DNA from: Symbiodinium natans
Lineage: Eukaryota; Sar; Dinophyceae; Suessiales; Symbiodiniaceae
Assembly: GCA_905221605.1 (NCBI GenBank)
Contig: CAJNDS010002413.1
Span: 466,001-530,000, forward strand
Length of the DNA stretch: 64,000 nt
Direction: 5' to 3'
The notes under the pieces: generated by a model
The model's database searches: none
What the model saw: only the letters and a program-made list of their open reading frames with translations
What the model was told of the DNA's origin: nothing
Made by a program: the position numbers and the translations under genes
Shown: piece after piece, positions 43,573 through 54,096 of the stretch
How the letters are laid out: each line of letters opens with the position of its first letter
How positions within the stretch are numbered: the stretch's first letter is position 1

Positions 43573-43820
43573 ACCCTAGGGTTTGGGGCATAGGGTTTAG
43601 GGCTGTAGGGTTTGGGGCATAGGGTTTAGGGCTGTAGGGTTTGGGGCATAGTGTTTAGAGCTGTAGGGTTTGGGGCATAGGGTTTAGGGCTGTAGGGTTT
43701 GGGGCATAGGGTTTAGAGCTGTAGGGTTTGGGGCATGGGGCATAGGGTTTAGGGTTGTATGGTTTGGGGCATAGGGTTTAGGGCTCTTAGGGTTTGGGGC
43801 ATAGGGTTTAGGGCCCAGAG
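43573..43820. repeat. 28-bp higher-order TTTAGGG-derived repeat
   Basis: Unit GTTTGGGGCATAGGGTTTAG plus GGCTGTAG, about nine copies. Confidence 0.92.
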
Positions 43821-43904
43821 TTTCTTTCAATGTTTTTCAGACTTTTTCAGTGTTTTTTAAGGTTTTTCAATGTTTTTCAGGGTGTTTCAGGGTTTTTAAC
43901 CTTC

Positions 43905-44575
43905 AATTCTGATGAAGGGCCGCCCCCGCGACCTTTTCACAGCCTAGTTTTGGTCAAGGGGGGGTCGTATTTTTCAATTTTAAAGGCAAAATAGTCTTCT
44001 GAGACCCCCCCTTGCCTCAAACTCCGACCCCCCCTTGAGAGGGAAAGTTTGCCTCCAAAAACACCCCAAATGAGGGGGACCCCAGGATCGGCCCGGGTCC
44101 CAGTTAAAAATGCGAATTTTTAGTACTGAAATCGACGGTTCTGGGTGGGCTCTCGTTTTCTGGATTTTTGATCAAAACCGAGCCTTCACCGGTTTCAGGA
44201 TTTCAAGTTTTTCAAGGTTCTTCAAGGTTTTTCAGAATTTTTCAGTGTTTTTTAAGGTTTTTCAATGTTTTTCAGGATGTTTCAGGGCTTGTAACCTTTT
44301 GATGAAGGGCCGGTCAAGGGGGGGTCGTATTTTTCAATTTTAAAGGCAAAATAGTCTTCGGAGACCCCCCCTTGCCTCAAACTCCGACCCCCCCTTGAGA
44401 GGGAAAGTTTGCCTCCAAAAACACCCCAAATGAGGGGGACCCCAGGATCGGCCCGGGTCCCAGTTAAATATGCGATTTTTTAGTACTGAAATCGACGGTT
44501 CTGGGTGGGCTCTCGTTTTCTGGATTTTTGACCAAAACCGAGCCTTCACCGGTTTCAAGATTTCAAGGGTTCGTC
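43905..44575. repeat. ~385-bp tandem duplication
   Basis: GATGAAGGGCCG, CGTATTTTTCAATTTTAAAG, GACCCCCCCTTGCCTCAAAC, GGATCGGCCCGGGTCCCAG and GAAATCGACGGTTCTGGGTG occur in order at 43,912-44,215 and again at 44,295-44,570. Open frames (EIDGSGWALVFWIFDQNRAF) repeat with it and are not taken as a gene. Confidence 0.9.
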
Positions 44576-44589
44576 AAGGTTTTTCAGAT

Positions 44590-44995
44590 GTTCCCCCTTG
44601 AGAGGGAAAGTTTGCCTCCAAAACCACCCGAAATGAGGGGCCACCCCCCCACCCCACCCTCCCCGGTTTGAGAATTAGATTTTGGGTTTTCGGTCAATTG
44701 GACCTTGAGCTTTAAGCCTACTGGGAATGTATTGAGTGGACTTTGTATTTTCTCAATGTTATGGGTTTCTTGGGTGGGTGGGGTTTTATTCCAGCCCTTG
44801 ATAGTGAATGCTCGGACTTGAGATGCTGAACCCTAAACCCTAAACCCTAAACCCTAAACCCTAAACCCTAAACCCTAAACCCTAAACCCTAAACCCTAAA
44901 CCCTAAACCCTAAACCCTAAACCCTAATCCCTAAACCCTCAACCCTAAACCCTAAACCCTAAACCCTAAACCCTAAACCCTAACCCTAAACCCAA
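44590..44995. repeat. Segmental duplication copy 2 plus CCCTAAA array
   Basis: Partner of 43,096-43,325. The array begins at 44,828 with about 22 units. Confidence 0.88.
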
Positions 44996-45669
44996 AAGCC
45001 CTGAATTCCTAAACCCGAACCTTTCGATTCATGGGCTGGCCCTGACGTTGTCAGGGTTTAGGGTTTAGGATTTAGGATTTAGGGTCTAGGGTTGAGTGTT
45101 TTTTTTAGAGGTTTTAGGGCTTTAGGGAGGGTTCTTGGGGGGGTCTAAGGGTTTTCGGGTTAATTGTTTTGGGTCTGCAGGGTTTAGGGGTTTAGAGGCT
45201 TTAGGGCTTTAGGGTGTAGGGCTTGAGGGTCTTAGCGTTTTTTTGGGTTTGAGTATGTTTTCGTTTTAGCAGGTTTCAGGGCCAGACCTACGGTCTTTGC
45301 ACCCTCAGCCCTAGACCCTGACTGAAGCCATCTGAAGCCCTAGCGGAACGTTCAGGGTTTAGGGTTTAGGGTTTAGGGTTTAGGGTTTAGGGCTGGGGGT
45401 TGATTGCCAGATGAAAGTCCTGAGGCCCTGAAGACCCTTCAGCGTCCCTGCAGCCCTCCAGCCCTGAAAGCTTAGCCCCCCGAGCACACGGCTAAGCCCC
45501 AAACGCTGCGGCCCCAAACCCCAAGCCCAAGAAGCCCCAGTAGGGTTCATGTTTTAGGGCCAGGGTTCAGGGCTTAGGGCTTAGGGTTTAGGGTTTAGGG
45601 TTCAGGGTTCAGGGTTCCGGGTTGTGGTTTAGGGCTTAGGGTCTAGGGCTAAGTCTTAGAACCGTGCAG

Positions 45670-45718
45670 GAGGCCTTTGCATTTGCCGAGGGCTTGGTGG
45701 ACTGCATTGCGAGGACGT
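45670..45718 (+). CDS. Candidate exon, unidentified
   Basis: CCGTGCAG|G acceptor, open frame EAFAFAEGLVDCIARTC, GC donor at 45,719 (a GT two bases earlier is also possible). Confidence 0.5.
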
Positions 45719-45838
45719 GCATGCATGGGTCCAAAACCCCAAGTTTCTACACTGCTTGCTTGGTCCAGGGTCTAGGCTCTAGGGTCGTTTAGGGTTTAGG
45801 GTTTCGTGAGCATAGCTCCTTTGAGGTTCATGATGCAG

Positions 45839-45881
45839 GACGCATCATGGATGCTTGCAACCTACTGAGTGGCATGTACTT
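45839..45881 (+). CDS. Candidate exon, unidentified
   Basis: GATGCAG|G acceptor, frame RIMDACNLLSGMY, GC donor. Could follow the exon at 45,670. The intron between them would be the TCTAGGG/TTTAGGG block at 45,760-45,815. Confidence 0.4.
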
Positions 45882-45960
45882 GCAAAGAACCCGAAGCCCT
45901 AACTCCTAAACCCTACAAGGCCCCCGTGCTTCGGGGACTCGTAAGGGGGGGTTGCCGCAG

Positions 45961-45985
45961 GGGTCATAGACTTCAGCTGCCCTTT
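45961..45985 (+). CDS. Candidate micro-exon
   Basis: GCCGCAG|G acceptor and frame VIDFSCPL. Short, so support is weak. Confidence 0.25.
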
Positions 45986-46163
45986 GAGCCCTAAACCCTT
46001 CAAGCCCTGAACCCCAGCCCTGTGAGGGTTGCTATGGGGCAAGAGGTACCTAAACCTCAAAGCCTGAACCCTAAACCCTAAACCCTAAACCCTAAGCCCT
46101 AAGCCCTGAACCCTGAACCCCATGAACCCCAACTCTCCCAAGTGGGCGTCTTCTGTGCGCCAG

Positions 46164-46203
46164 GAAGGGCGTTTGTGTGATCCAGACCTCCCTCTCCCAG
46201 GAG
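46164..46203 (+). CDS. Candidate exon, unidentified
   Basis: GCGCCAG|G acceptor, frame KGVCVIQTSLSQEE, with GA donors available within GAGGAGAG. Confidence 0.4.
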
Positions 46204-46224
46204 GAGAGAGGGGACCCGAAGCCG

Positions 46225-46320
46225 TAGGCTAAGGGTTTAGGGTTTAGGGTTTAGGGTTTAGGGTTTAGGGTTTAGGGTTTAGGGTTTAGGGTTTAGGGTT
46301 TAGGGTTTAGGGTTTAGGGT
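46225..46320. repeat. TTTAGGG array
   Basis: Thirteen near-perfect units. Confidence 0.97.
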
Positions 46321-46347
46321 ACCCTAAGTACCCTATAAGTACCCTGA

Positions 46348-46550
46348 CCCCCCCCCCCCCCAAAAAAAAAAAAAAAACAAAGCCCTAAGACCCCAAAACC
46401 CTAAAAACCCTAAAAACCCTAAAACCCTAAAACCCTAAAACCCTAAAACCCTAAAACCCTAAAAACCCTAAAAACCCTAAAACCCTAAAACCCTAAAACC
46501 CTAAAACCCTAAAACCCCAAAACCCTAAACCCCTAAACCCCCCCCCCCCC
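46348..46550. repeat. Poly-C/poly-A tract and CCCTAAAA octamer array
   Basis: A C-run and an A-run back to back (46,348-46,377), then about 18 CCCTAAAA/CCCTAAAAA units and another C-run. Confidence 0.9.
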
Positions 46551-47007
46551 CGGCCCCAAAACTGCGCTCCGGTCTCCGAGCTTGCTTGCAAGGCTTGGCT
46601 CGGCTTCAGGGTTCACAAGACAGGGTATGAAGGGTTTAGGGTTTAGGGTTTAGGGTTTAGGGTGTAGGGTTTAGGGTTTTTGGGTCGCAATCCATTTTTG
46701 GGCTCTGGGGTTCGGGGTTTAGGGTTTAGGGTCAGGGGAAGGGAGGGGGGGGTTCATTCCTCTTGAAGGGTAGATCTGACAGTCTTGCATGGCTGCTCGG
46801 GTTTAGGGTTTAGGGTTTAGGGTTTAGGGTTGAGGGTTTAGGGTTTAAGGTTTGAGGGTTGAGGGTTTAGGGTTTAAGGTTTAAGGTTTGAGGGTTTAGG
46901 GCTTTAGGAAATTAGGGTTTTCATACCCGAAACTCCTCCAAACTCCAAACTCCAAACCCCCGAACCCCCGAACCCCGAACTCTCGACTGTCCCCCTCCTG
47001 ACCCTAG

Positions 47008-47040
47008 AAATGGTAAACCTGTTCAACAACCTCATGAACC
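47008..47040 (+). CDS. Candidate micro-exon
   Basis: CCTCCTGACCCTAG acceptor, frame MVNLFNNLMNP. Good pyrimidine tract but no following G. Confidence 0.3.
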
Positions 47041-47047
47041 CAAACCC

Positions 47048-47178
47048 TACTTGGAGGTTCATGGTACTGAATAAGCCAATGAACCCAATAGTGACCATAT
47101 TAGGGCACTTGTACGGGGCTCATAAGTGGGTTCTAGGTCCAGTTCTAATTGGGTTACAAGTACCATGAGCCTCCAAGC
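47048..47178. mobile_element. MITE-like element, family 2
   Basis: Intact terminal inverted repeats TACTTGGAGGTTCATGGTAC and GTACCATGAGCCTCCAAG. Confidence 0.9.
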
Positions 47179-47294
47179 ACTTTGCTGTTGTTCTAGGGTT
47201 GGTTTAGGGCTCAGGACTCAGTGCTTAGGGTTTCGGGTTTTGCATTTACTCCTTAGGAAGAGCCCAGAAATCAGTAGGCATCTGGCTCTTGCCC

Positions 47295-47450
47295 CTAAGC
47301 CCCAAGCCCTGAAGCCCTAAGCCCTAAGCCCTAAGCCCTAAGCCCTAAGCCCTAAGCCCTAAGCCCTAAGCCCTAAGCCCTAAGCCCTAAACCCTAAACC
47401 CTAAACCCTAAACCCTAAACCCTAAACCCTAAACCCTAAACCCCAAACCC
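47295..47450. repeat. CCCTAAG block then CCCTAAA block
   Basis: About 13 homogeneous CCCTAAG units switching sharply to CCCTAAA. Confidence 0.95.
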
Positions 47451-47455
47451 AAGAG

Positions 47456-47493
47456 GAGTTGCAGGATGCCGTAGATGCGCCCTGGACTCGCAA
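47456..47493 (+). CDS. Candidate exon, unidentified
   Basis: AAGAG|G acceptor, frame ELQDAVDAPWTRK, GC donor. Embedded between repeat arrays. Confidence 0.45.
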
Positions 47494-47830
47494 GCGCATG
47501 GGTTTAGGGTTTCGGGTTTTAGGGTATTAGGGTTTGGGGTTTAGGGATTGGGGCTTAGGGTTTGGGGTTTAGGGTTTGGGGTTTGGGGTTTAGGGTTTAG
47601 GGTTTGGGGTTTAGGGTTTTGCTGAGTGTATGTAGGGTTTCGGGGTTTCGGGCTTTGCTGAGTGTATCTAGGGTTTCGGGTTTCGGGTCTTGCTGAGTGT
47701 ATTTAGGGTTTCGGGTTAGGGTTTTGCTGAGTGTATTTAGGGATTAAGGAGGTTTTGGGTTGGCTTAGGGTTTTGCTGAGAGTATTAGGGTTTAGGGTTT
47801 AGGGTATAGGGATTTGCTGAGTGTATTCAG

Positions 47831-47884
47831 GGTGCCCTGCCATTCTTGGTGAGCATCTATATGGGTGTCGTTTTGGGGATGCTG
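47831..47884 (+). CDS. Candidate exon, transmembrane helix
   Basis: GTATTCAG|G acceptor, frame GALPFLVSIYMGVVLGML, a clear membrane helix, GT donor at 47,885 (a GC four bases earlier is possible). The product is a membrane protein if real. The upstream introns carry a repeated TTTTGCTGAGTGTATTTAGG unit (47,615-47,815). Confidence 0.5.
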
Positions 47885-48891
47885 GTCGTACAAACCCTAC
47901 TTCATGTCTTTTGAAGGGTCCAGGGTGTAGGGGTCAGGCTTTATGCCGAATCTCGCTGGGGCTTGCAGGGAGGATACGCTGGGTTCAGTTGAAAGCGCCT
48001 CTTGGGATTCCACATCTGGATTTAGTAGTTTCGGGGTTTAGGGTTTAATATTTTGGGGGTTTAGGGTATACGAGGCCACACGAAACACCTTAGCCCGAAG
48101 TTTATGGGGGTTCGCACGGAGCCCTAGCAGTTAACAATCCAAGCTCTCAAGCCTAAGCTTTAAGCCCTGAATCCTGGAACCTCAACCCTAAACCCTGAAC
48201 CCTGAACCCTAAACCCTAAACCCTAAACCCTAAACCCAACGCCCAGCGCGTTGACCTCCCAAGCCCTTCCTCCTGAATCCCAATTTCAAGATTCGGGGAC
48301 TTAGTGTCTAGGGTTTTGGGTTTAGGGTTTCGGGTTTAGGGTCTAGGTCTTTGGGTTGAGTGAGGGTTTGGGGGGTTCAGGTTCTACGGTTTAAGGTTTC
48401 AGGGTTTGAGGTCCAGCAAGCCTCAACTGCAAAGGCCCTAAACCCTTACCGCCCTGAGTATTCAACAAGCTTTTGGTTTAGTTTAGGGTTTAGGGTTTAG
48501 GGTTTAGGGTTTAGGGTTTAGGGTTTAGGGTTTTAGGGTTTTTGGGTTTGACGTCACACCCCAACCCCCTAAACCCTGCGCCTCAAGCCCGATAGCTTAA
48601 CCCTGAACCCAACCGCTCTCCCAAGACCCACAAACCCTAACTCAACCTAAATCATACAATCAACCCTTTACCCCTTTTTCCCAAACCCTGAACCCCTAAA
48701 CCCTGAACCCTAAACCCTAAACCCTGAACCCTAGGCCCTAAACCCTAAACCCTGAACCCCTAAACCCTAAACCCTAACCCTAAACCCCAAGCCCCAAACC
48801 CCAAACCCCAAACCCCAAACCCCAAACCCCAAACCCTAAACCCCAAACCCCAAACCCAGCACGGAAGCCCAGCTCCTCTGTGGCAGCCCAG

Positions 48892-48930
48892 GAGTGCTAC
48901 AACCTCACGGGCTGGGCCATTCCGAAGAGG
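48892..48930 (+). CDS. Candidate exon, unidentified
   Basis: CAGCCCAG|G acceptor, 13 in-phase codons ECYNLTGWAIPKR, GC donor. In phase with the next candidate at 49,153. Confidence 0.5.
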
Positions 48931-49152
48931 GCGCGCGCTTCGGGGGCTTCGGGGGGTTTTAGGGGGGCTTTCGAGGGTTTTAGGGGTTTTACGGGGGCTT
49001 TAAACTTTAGATTCTAAACCCTAAACCCCAAACCCTAAACCCTAAACCCTAAATCCTAACCCCTTAAACCCTAAAACCCTAAACTCCTAAACCCTAAACC
49101 CTAAACCGCCCAAGAATGAATCCCGGAGCCAGAAGCCCGGCGGTCTCGCGAG

Positions 49153-49194
49153 GAGTTCGAGGCTGCGTACCTGGGGCGAAACAACAGCCCCTGG
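49153..49194 (+). CDS. Candidate exon, unidentified
   Basis: GCGAG|G acceptor, 14 codons EFEAAYLGRNNSPW, GC donor. It joins 48,892-48,930 without phase change, so the pair is better supported than either alone. No family recognised. Confidence 0.5.
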
Positions 49195-49856
49195 GCCGCA
49201 GAGGGTTTAGGGTTTAGGGTTTAGGGGTTTAGGGGTTTAGGGTTTAGGGGTTTCGGGGTTTAGGGGTTTCGGGTTTGGGGTTTGGGATTCAGGATTGGGG
49301 CCCGCCCAGTCAACCCCCACAAACCCTCAACTTGCCAGTTTTTTTCCTCGGTTACTCTGTCATTCCTCTTCTTGAGGGAGTCGGGATGTGGGGCATTTTG
49401 CTGGAGCCACCAAGAGCATCCCCCTGACCTCCCTTAAAACAGCCCACGAAGCCGTCAGCCCTAGCGCAAGCCCCAAGTAAGGGGTTTTGGGTTGTGGGGT
49501 AAAGAGTTAAGTAGGGTTTATCATTTAGGGTTTAAGGTTCAGGGTTTAGGCTTGCTCCAAGCCTAAACTCCTAAGCCCTTATGGCCAAAGCTGAGGTTCC
49601 AAGTACGCCTTCTTGGATTGCGACGCCAGGCCCGTATGGCCCTCCCCACCAGAGGTCGCTGTGGGATGTAGACCCCTAGACGTGGAGCTCTGAAGAAGTC
49701 GGGCTGGCGGTTGAGGGTTCAGGGTTCGGGGTTTAGGGTTTCGGCTTTTTGGGGTAAGCCTAAGCCCCTAAACCCTAAACCAGCCTAGAGGGATCCCGAA
49801 TTTGTTTTCAGTATTTGGCTTCCGGGTTAAGATGAGGACGTGAGGCTGCCGTGCTT

Positions 49857-50071
49857 TCAGCTTTTTGACGGAGGAACACAGGCAAGGGCGTGGAGAAGTA
49901 AGGACCACCGCGCACAAGTAGCGATGTGGGTGATGTCTTCAAGCGGAAGGAGCCTCTCGACCAGCAGCAAGGCCGTGCAGGGGCTCTCAATGCGCGTATA
50001 AAATCGCCTGAAGACGGCGCTGTCGGCAGAGGACGTTGCGGCTGTGGACCGCGCCACGGCCGCGGGTCAGG
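49857..50071 (-). CDS. Terminal exon on minus strand, possible F-box-like
   Basis: On the minus strand a CTCTCTTGACAG acceptor at 50,072 leads into a 71-codon open frame ending in TGA at 49,857-49,859. It contains ALLLVERLLPLEDITHIATC followed by ARWSLLLHAL. The LLPLEDI-x5-C-x-RW pattern resembles an F-box (L-P-x-D/E-I...C-x-W), an adaptor motif of ubiquitin ligases, but the match is short. A plus frame is also open yet has poorer composition. It is convergent with the plus-strand candidates upstream. Confidence 0.45.
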
Positions 50072-50289
50072 CTGTCAAGAGAGAAGTCAGGGGATGGGCT
50101 GGGCGTTGAGTGCCAGTGCCCTAAACCCTGAACCCCAAACCCTGAACCCTGAACTCTAAGCCCCAACTCCCTACGCCCCAGACCCCTTCCTCAACACTCA
50201 ACCTAATCATAAGCTGCAAACCCGAACCTCCTACATGCTGAGCATTTGAGGGGAACCTCTAAGCAACCTTCAGCCCTTAAACCTCCATT

Positions 50290-50540
50290 GAAACCCTAAA
50301 CCCTAAACCCTAAACCCTAAACCCTAAACCCTAAACCCTAAACCCTAAATCCTAAACCCTAAACCCTAAACCCTAAACCTTGAATCTTGAACACTAAACA
50401 CTAAACCCAATCCCCAAAACCCTAAACCCTAAACTCTAAACCCTAAACCCTAAACCCTGAATCCAAAACCCTAAACCCTAAACCCCAAACCCAAAACCCA
50501 AAACCCTAAACCCTAAACCCTAAACCCTAAACCTCTACAC
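50290..50540. repeat. CCCTAAA array with decayed centre
   Basis: Variants CTTGAA, CACTAAA and CCCAAAA cluster in the middle. Confidence 0.93.
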
Positions 50541-50596
50541 CCTGAAGCCCCCCTGTTTTCTCCGTGTTCAGGGTTTCGGGGGGTCTCTGGCGGGAG

Positions 50597-50630
50597 GCTC
50601 GCGCAGCGCGAGCTGGCCACCTCCAAGGAG
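50597..50630 (+). CDS. Candidate micro-exon
   Basis: GCGGGAG|G acceptor, frame LAQRELATSKE, GC donor at 50,631. Confidence 0.4.
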
Positions 50631-50679
50631 GCAGGGCTGTTTTGGGGGCTTGGGGTTTAGGGTTTCGGGTTTAGGCTGT

Positions 50680-50686
50680 TAATATA

Positions 50687-50720
<34 letters not shown>

Positions 50721-50723
50721 TTT
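50680..50723. repeat. (AT)n followed by poly-T
   Basis: About 22 bases of alternating TA and then about 22 T residues. Confidence 0.9.
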
Positions 50724-50800
50724 GGCTTTTGGTGGTCTTATGTCGCAGGTCAGGGGTTTAGGGTTTTGGTGTCTTTTTGCATTTGGGCTTCGGGTTTTAG

Positions 50801-50829
50801 GTGCCTCCGTTCTCATCAAGGTGGAGATT
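50801..50829 (+). CDS. Candidate micro-exon
   Basis: GGGTTTTAG|G acceptor, frame ASVLIKVEI, GC donor at 50,830. The phase with 50,597-50,630 does not agree, so an exon between them or a different boundary is needed. Confidence 0.3.
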
Positions 50830-51169
50830 GCTGTCAAAACCGACAGCCTTAACCCCAAATCCTAAACCCTAAAGCCCGAACCCTAAACCGGCCCAACGCT
50901 CATACCCCTACACCCTCACACTCTAAACCCATGGCACCACTCAAGCCGAAAGCCCGTGCCAAACCCTGACTCCCCAAACCATCGTCCCCAAGCCACCCTC
51001 CGTCTTCTACAATCGACGCCCTGGATTCTCAACCCTAAACCCTAACCCTAACCCTAAACCCTAAACCTAACCCTACCCCTGAAACCTAAACCCTAAACCC
51101 TAGACCCTAAGCCCGAAATAGACCCTCACCCCCATGAAGCCTTCCCCCGACCCGCAAGAAGCCGACCAG

Positions 51170-51210
51170 GAGCCCCTGGACTTGGATGGCGAGATTCCCG
51201 AGAGCCTTAG
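51170..51210 (+). CDS. Candidate exon, unidentified
   Basis: CCGACCAG|G acceptor, frame EPLDLDGEIPESL, GC donor in phase 2 that joins 51,580 in frame. An ATG at 51,134 opens the same frame upstream. DGEIPESL recalls the start of carotenoid oxygenases, but the next exon does not continue that motif. Confidence 0.45.
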
Positions 51211-51579
51211 GCGAGCTCTTGGGGGTCTTCAGAGGTTTAGGGCTTAGGGTTTGGGGGGGGGAGGGTTTAGGGGGGGGGGGGGGGGCTTCAGGGGGTGTTT
51301 AGGTTTTTCGAAGTTTTGGGTGTTGGGGGTTCTGGGGGCTGGGGGGGGGGGGGGAATTTAAGGGTTAGGCGTGTATGTTTAACACCTATGAGCGGGTCAG
51401 GGCTTAGGGTTTACTGAGTTTGGGGTGGTCGGCGTTTTACAGGGTTTAGGGTTTACCAACCCTAAACCCTAAGCCCTAAACCGTAACCCCTAGACCCTAG
51501 ACCCTAAGCCCTAAACCCCTATACCATAACCCTGCAATCTCCCCAAAACCTTGGCACAACTCCCACGCACTGGCCGCAG

Positions 51580-51604
51580 GGGCTGTGAGGACTTGCTGAC
51601 CCAG
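51580..51604 (+). CDS. Candidate micro-exon
   Basis: TGGCCGCAG|G acceptor, frame GCEDLLTQ, GC donor at 51,605. The phase matches 51,170-51,210. Confidence 0.4.
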
Positions 51605-52919
51605 GCTTCGGGGCTTAGGGGCTTCGGGGCTTCGGGGCTTCGGGGTTTAGGGGTTTAGGGTTTGGGGTTGGGGTTTAGGAGTTAGGGGCTTGGGAGCTTA
51701 GGGGTTTTGGGTTTAGAGTTTTCGGGTTTAGGGTCTTAGGGCTCAGGGCTTTGGTTTAGGCGTTAGGGTTTGGGTTCGTAGGCTTTATATTTAGTTTCAG
51801 GGTTTAAGAGGGTAGGAGGGGAGTCTTGGAGTTTTGAAGGTCCTTCCTGGTTTAGTTTGGGTTAAAAGGAAGGGAGTTTAGGAGTTTTGAAGGTTTCTTA
51901 AGGCTTAGGTAGGGTCTGGTGCTTGGCGTCTGCGTTGATTCGGGCCCGAAATGCTGAACCGCAACAAAACCCTAAACCCTAAACCCTAACCCTAAACCCT
52001 AAACCCTAAACCCCTAAACGGTTCAGGCTATAGGGTATTTTGGAGCACCCTTGGACCCTTGAGCCCTGTACAGCCTTGGTTGAGGTTTAGGGTTAAGGGT
52101 TTAGGGTTTAAGGTTTCGGGTTTAGGGTTTAGGGTTTGGATTTGGGGCTGGTGACCTCTGCATCATCTTGGGTTTGCCGATGACTTCCATATCATGAGAA
52201 GCCGGGTTTGTAGCCCTAAGCCCTAAGCAAACAGGTTGGGACCCTACCCTAAGGCCCTAAAGCCCGAAACCCTAAGACCCTAAACCCCTAAGGCTCTACG
52301 AAGTACGAAACCTTTTCCCTCCCCCTATAGTTTAAGCTTGGAACCATGCGCCGTTAATTATTTCTAGTGTACATATGGGTTACATAGCAAGGGACCCAAA
52401 TCAAGGGCCCATACCCCTTGCTTCCAACCTGACACCCAACACCGCGCACAACGCTTGCCGGGTCTCGGCAGTTCAGTGTGAAGGGTTCCGTGGTTATAGG
52501 GTTCAGGTTTCTCAGGCCTTTAAGGGTCCTAAACCCTAAGCCCCAAACCCTAAACCCTAAACCCTAAACCCTATACCCTAAACCCGAAACCCGAAACCCG
52601 AAACCCTAAACCCCTAGGGGTGGATTCAGCATGATCGGCGCCGTGGCTCCAGCTTGGCGTCTCGGAACGCTGCATTTTAGAGTCTTTAAAGCCCTCAAAG
52701 CCTGGTCTAGGGTATAGGGTTTAGGGTTTAGGAAGCCTGGTCTAGGGTATAGGGTTTAGGGTTTAGGGTTTAGGGTTTCAGGTTTAGGGTTGAGGGTTTA
52801 GGGTTTAGGCCCCACTAACCCTAAACCCTAAACCCTAAACCCTAAACCCTAAACCCTATACCCTAAACCCTAAACCCTCAACCCTAAACCCCAAACCCTA
52901 AACCCTAAACCCTCTTAAG

Positions 52920-52982
52920 CTGCTCCGGTGGAGCTCTCCGACGCCTCTTTCGGCGTGTGGGATGTCAAGGACCTCTGGCACC
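52920..52982 (+). CDS. Candidate exon, unidentified
   Basis: The plus frame VELSDASFGVWDVKDLWH has strong GC3 bias and is flanked by CCCTAAA and TTTAGGG arrays. The boundaries are not resolved. The neighbouring island 52,630-52,680 (MIGAVAPAWRLGTLHF) may belong to the same gene. Confidence 0.4.
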
Positions 52983-53093
52983 CCAGTTCAGGGTTGAGGG
53001 TTTTCAGGGTTTAGGGTTTAGGGTTTAGGGTCTAGGGTTTCGGGTTTAGGGTTTAGGGTTTAGGGTTTAGTTCAGGGTTCCTAAGCCCTTAGC

Positions 53094-53225
53094 TTGGGAT
53101 GTTCCCCTCTGTATACTAACAGGCCTTGAGAGGGATGAGAGTACCCCCCCCCCATATAACAATCCCTATCACCCCCCTACCGCAATCCCTATCAAGCGCA
53201 GGTAGTATAAGGGGGAACATCCCAA
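53094..53225. mobile_element. MITE-like palindrome, family 1
   Basis: TTGGGATGTTCCCC and TATACTAACAG on the left, GTAGTATAAGGGGGAACATC then CCAA on the right. The centre is expanded by a duplicated CAATCCCTATCA. Confidence 0.85.
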
Positions 53226-53683
53226 CCCTAAACCCTATCGCCCAAACCCTGTAGCCTGTAGGGTTTGAGGTTGTTGGGTGTTTTGGGGGTTTGGGTAGCC
53301 CCAAAGGTCTACGGCCCTAAAACCTGATGGCTTCAGGGTTTAGGGTTCAGAGCACTGAGAGTAAACGCGCATGACGTCTTGCAGTTCCTTTAGGCCCTGC
53401 AAGACGAAACGAATTTTTGTTTTTCAATTCGCTTCAAAAGGGGTTTAGGGTTGAGGGTTCAGGGCCGTTCGAGTTTTTGGGCGGGTTTAGAGCTTCAGGT
53501 CCTTGTCCAAGGATTTTCCCAAGTCCCTAGACTCTGAAGCCCCAGGGGTTTGGGGTTTAGGGTTTAGGATTTAGGAATTGGGGTTTGGGGTTTAGAGGAA
53601 TATCGTGCCTGTAACCTTTACAAGCCCGATGCAAACCCTAAACCCGAAGCCCGACGTCCCTGGCCCCATAGACCATCCGCGAG

Positions 53684-53726
53684 GAAGCGTCCGGCGGAAG
53701 ACATGGCAGGCAGGCCGAGTATAAAC
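53684..53726 (+). CDS. Candidate exon, unidentified
   Basis: CCGCGAG|G acceptor and open frame EASGGRHGRQAEYKQ, just upstream of the dehydrogenase gene. It could be its missing 5' exon or belong to another gene. Confidence 0.3.
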
Positions 53727-54072
53727 AGGGTTTGAGGTTCAGAGTTTAGGGTTTAGGGTTTAGGGACCCTTTTTGGAGTTTGGTATTGGAGCTTGGTAGG
53801 GTTTGTAGGAAGTTTGGTCTTTTGGGGTTTTGGGTTTGGGGTGTTTGAACTCTAGACCCTCAACCCTTAACTCCCCTAAACAGTAAACCCTAAACCCTTA
53901 ACCCTAAACCCTAAACCCAAAACCCTAAACCCTAAACCTTAAACCCTAAACCCTAAACCCTAAATTCTAATCCTCGAATCTAGAAACCCTGAACCCTAGT
54001 CCTAAACCCGAAACCCTAAACCCGAAACCCCACACCACCCCTTCCTTCACGGGCCGTGTCTCTCCCTGTCAG

Positions 54073-54096
54073 GGCGTGTGGCATTCGTTGGCTTAG
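54073..54096 (+). CDS. Dehydrogenase exon a (Rossmann beta-1)
   Basis: CCCTGTCAG|G acceptor, frame RVAFVGLG. The GC donor splits the second Gly of the GLG dinucleotide loop. Confidence 0.8.
   Translation, partial: GVWHSLA

Noticed and set aside
44110-44343. ORF with aromatic-rich product
   Set aside because: It lies wholly in a tandem duplication and TTTTTCA-type low-complexity DNA; the opposite strand is equally open.
51170-51210. Start of a carotenoid cleavage oxygenase (DGEIPESL)
   Set aside because: The in-phase next exon reads GCEDLLTQ instead of the expected R-x-GP motif, and no iron-ligand histidine exon was found.
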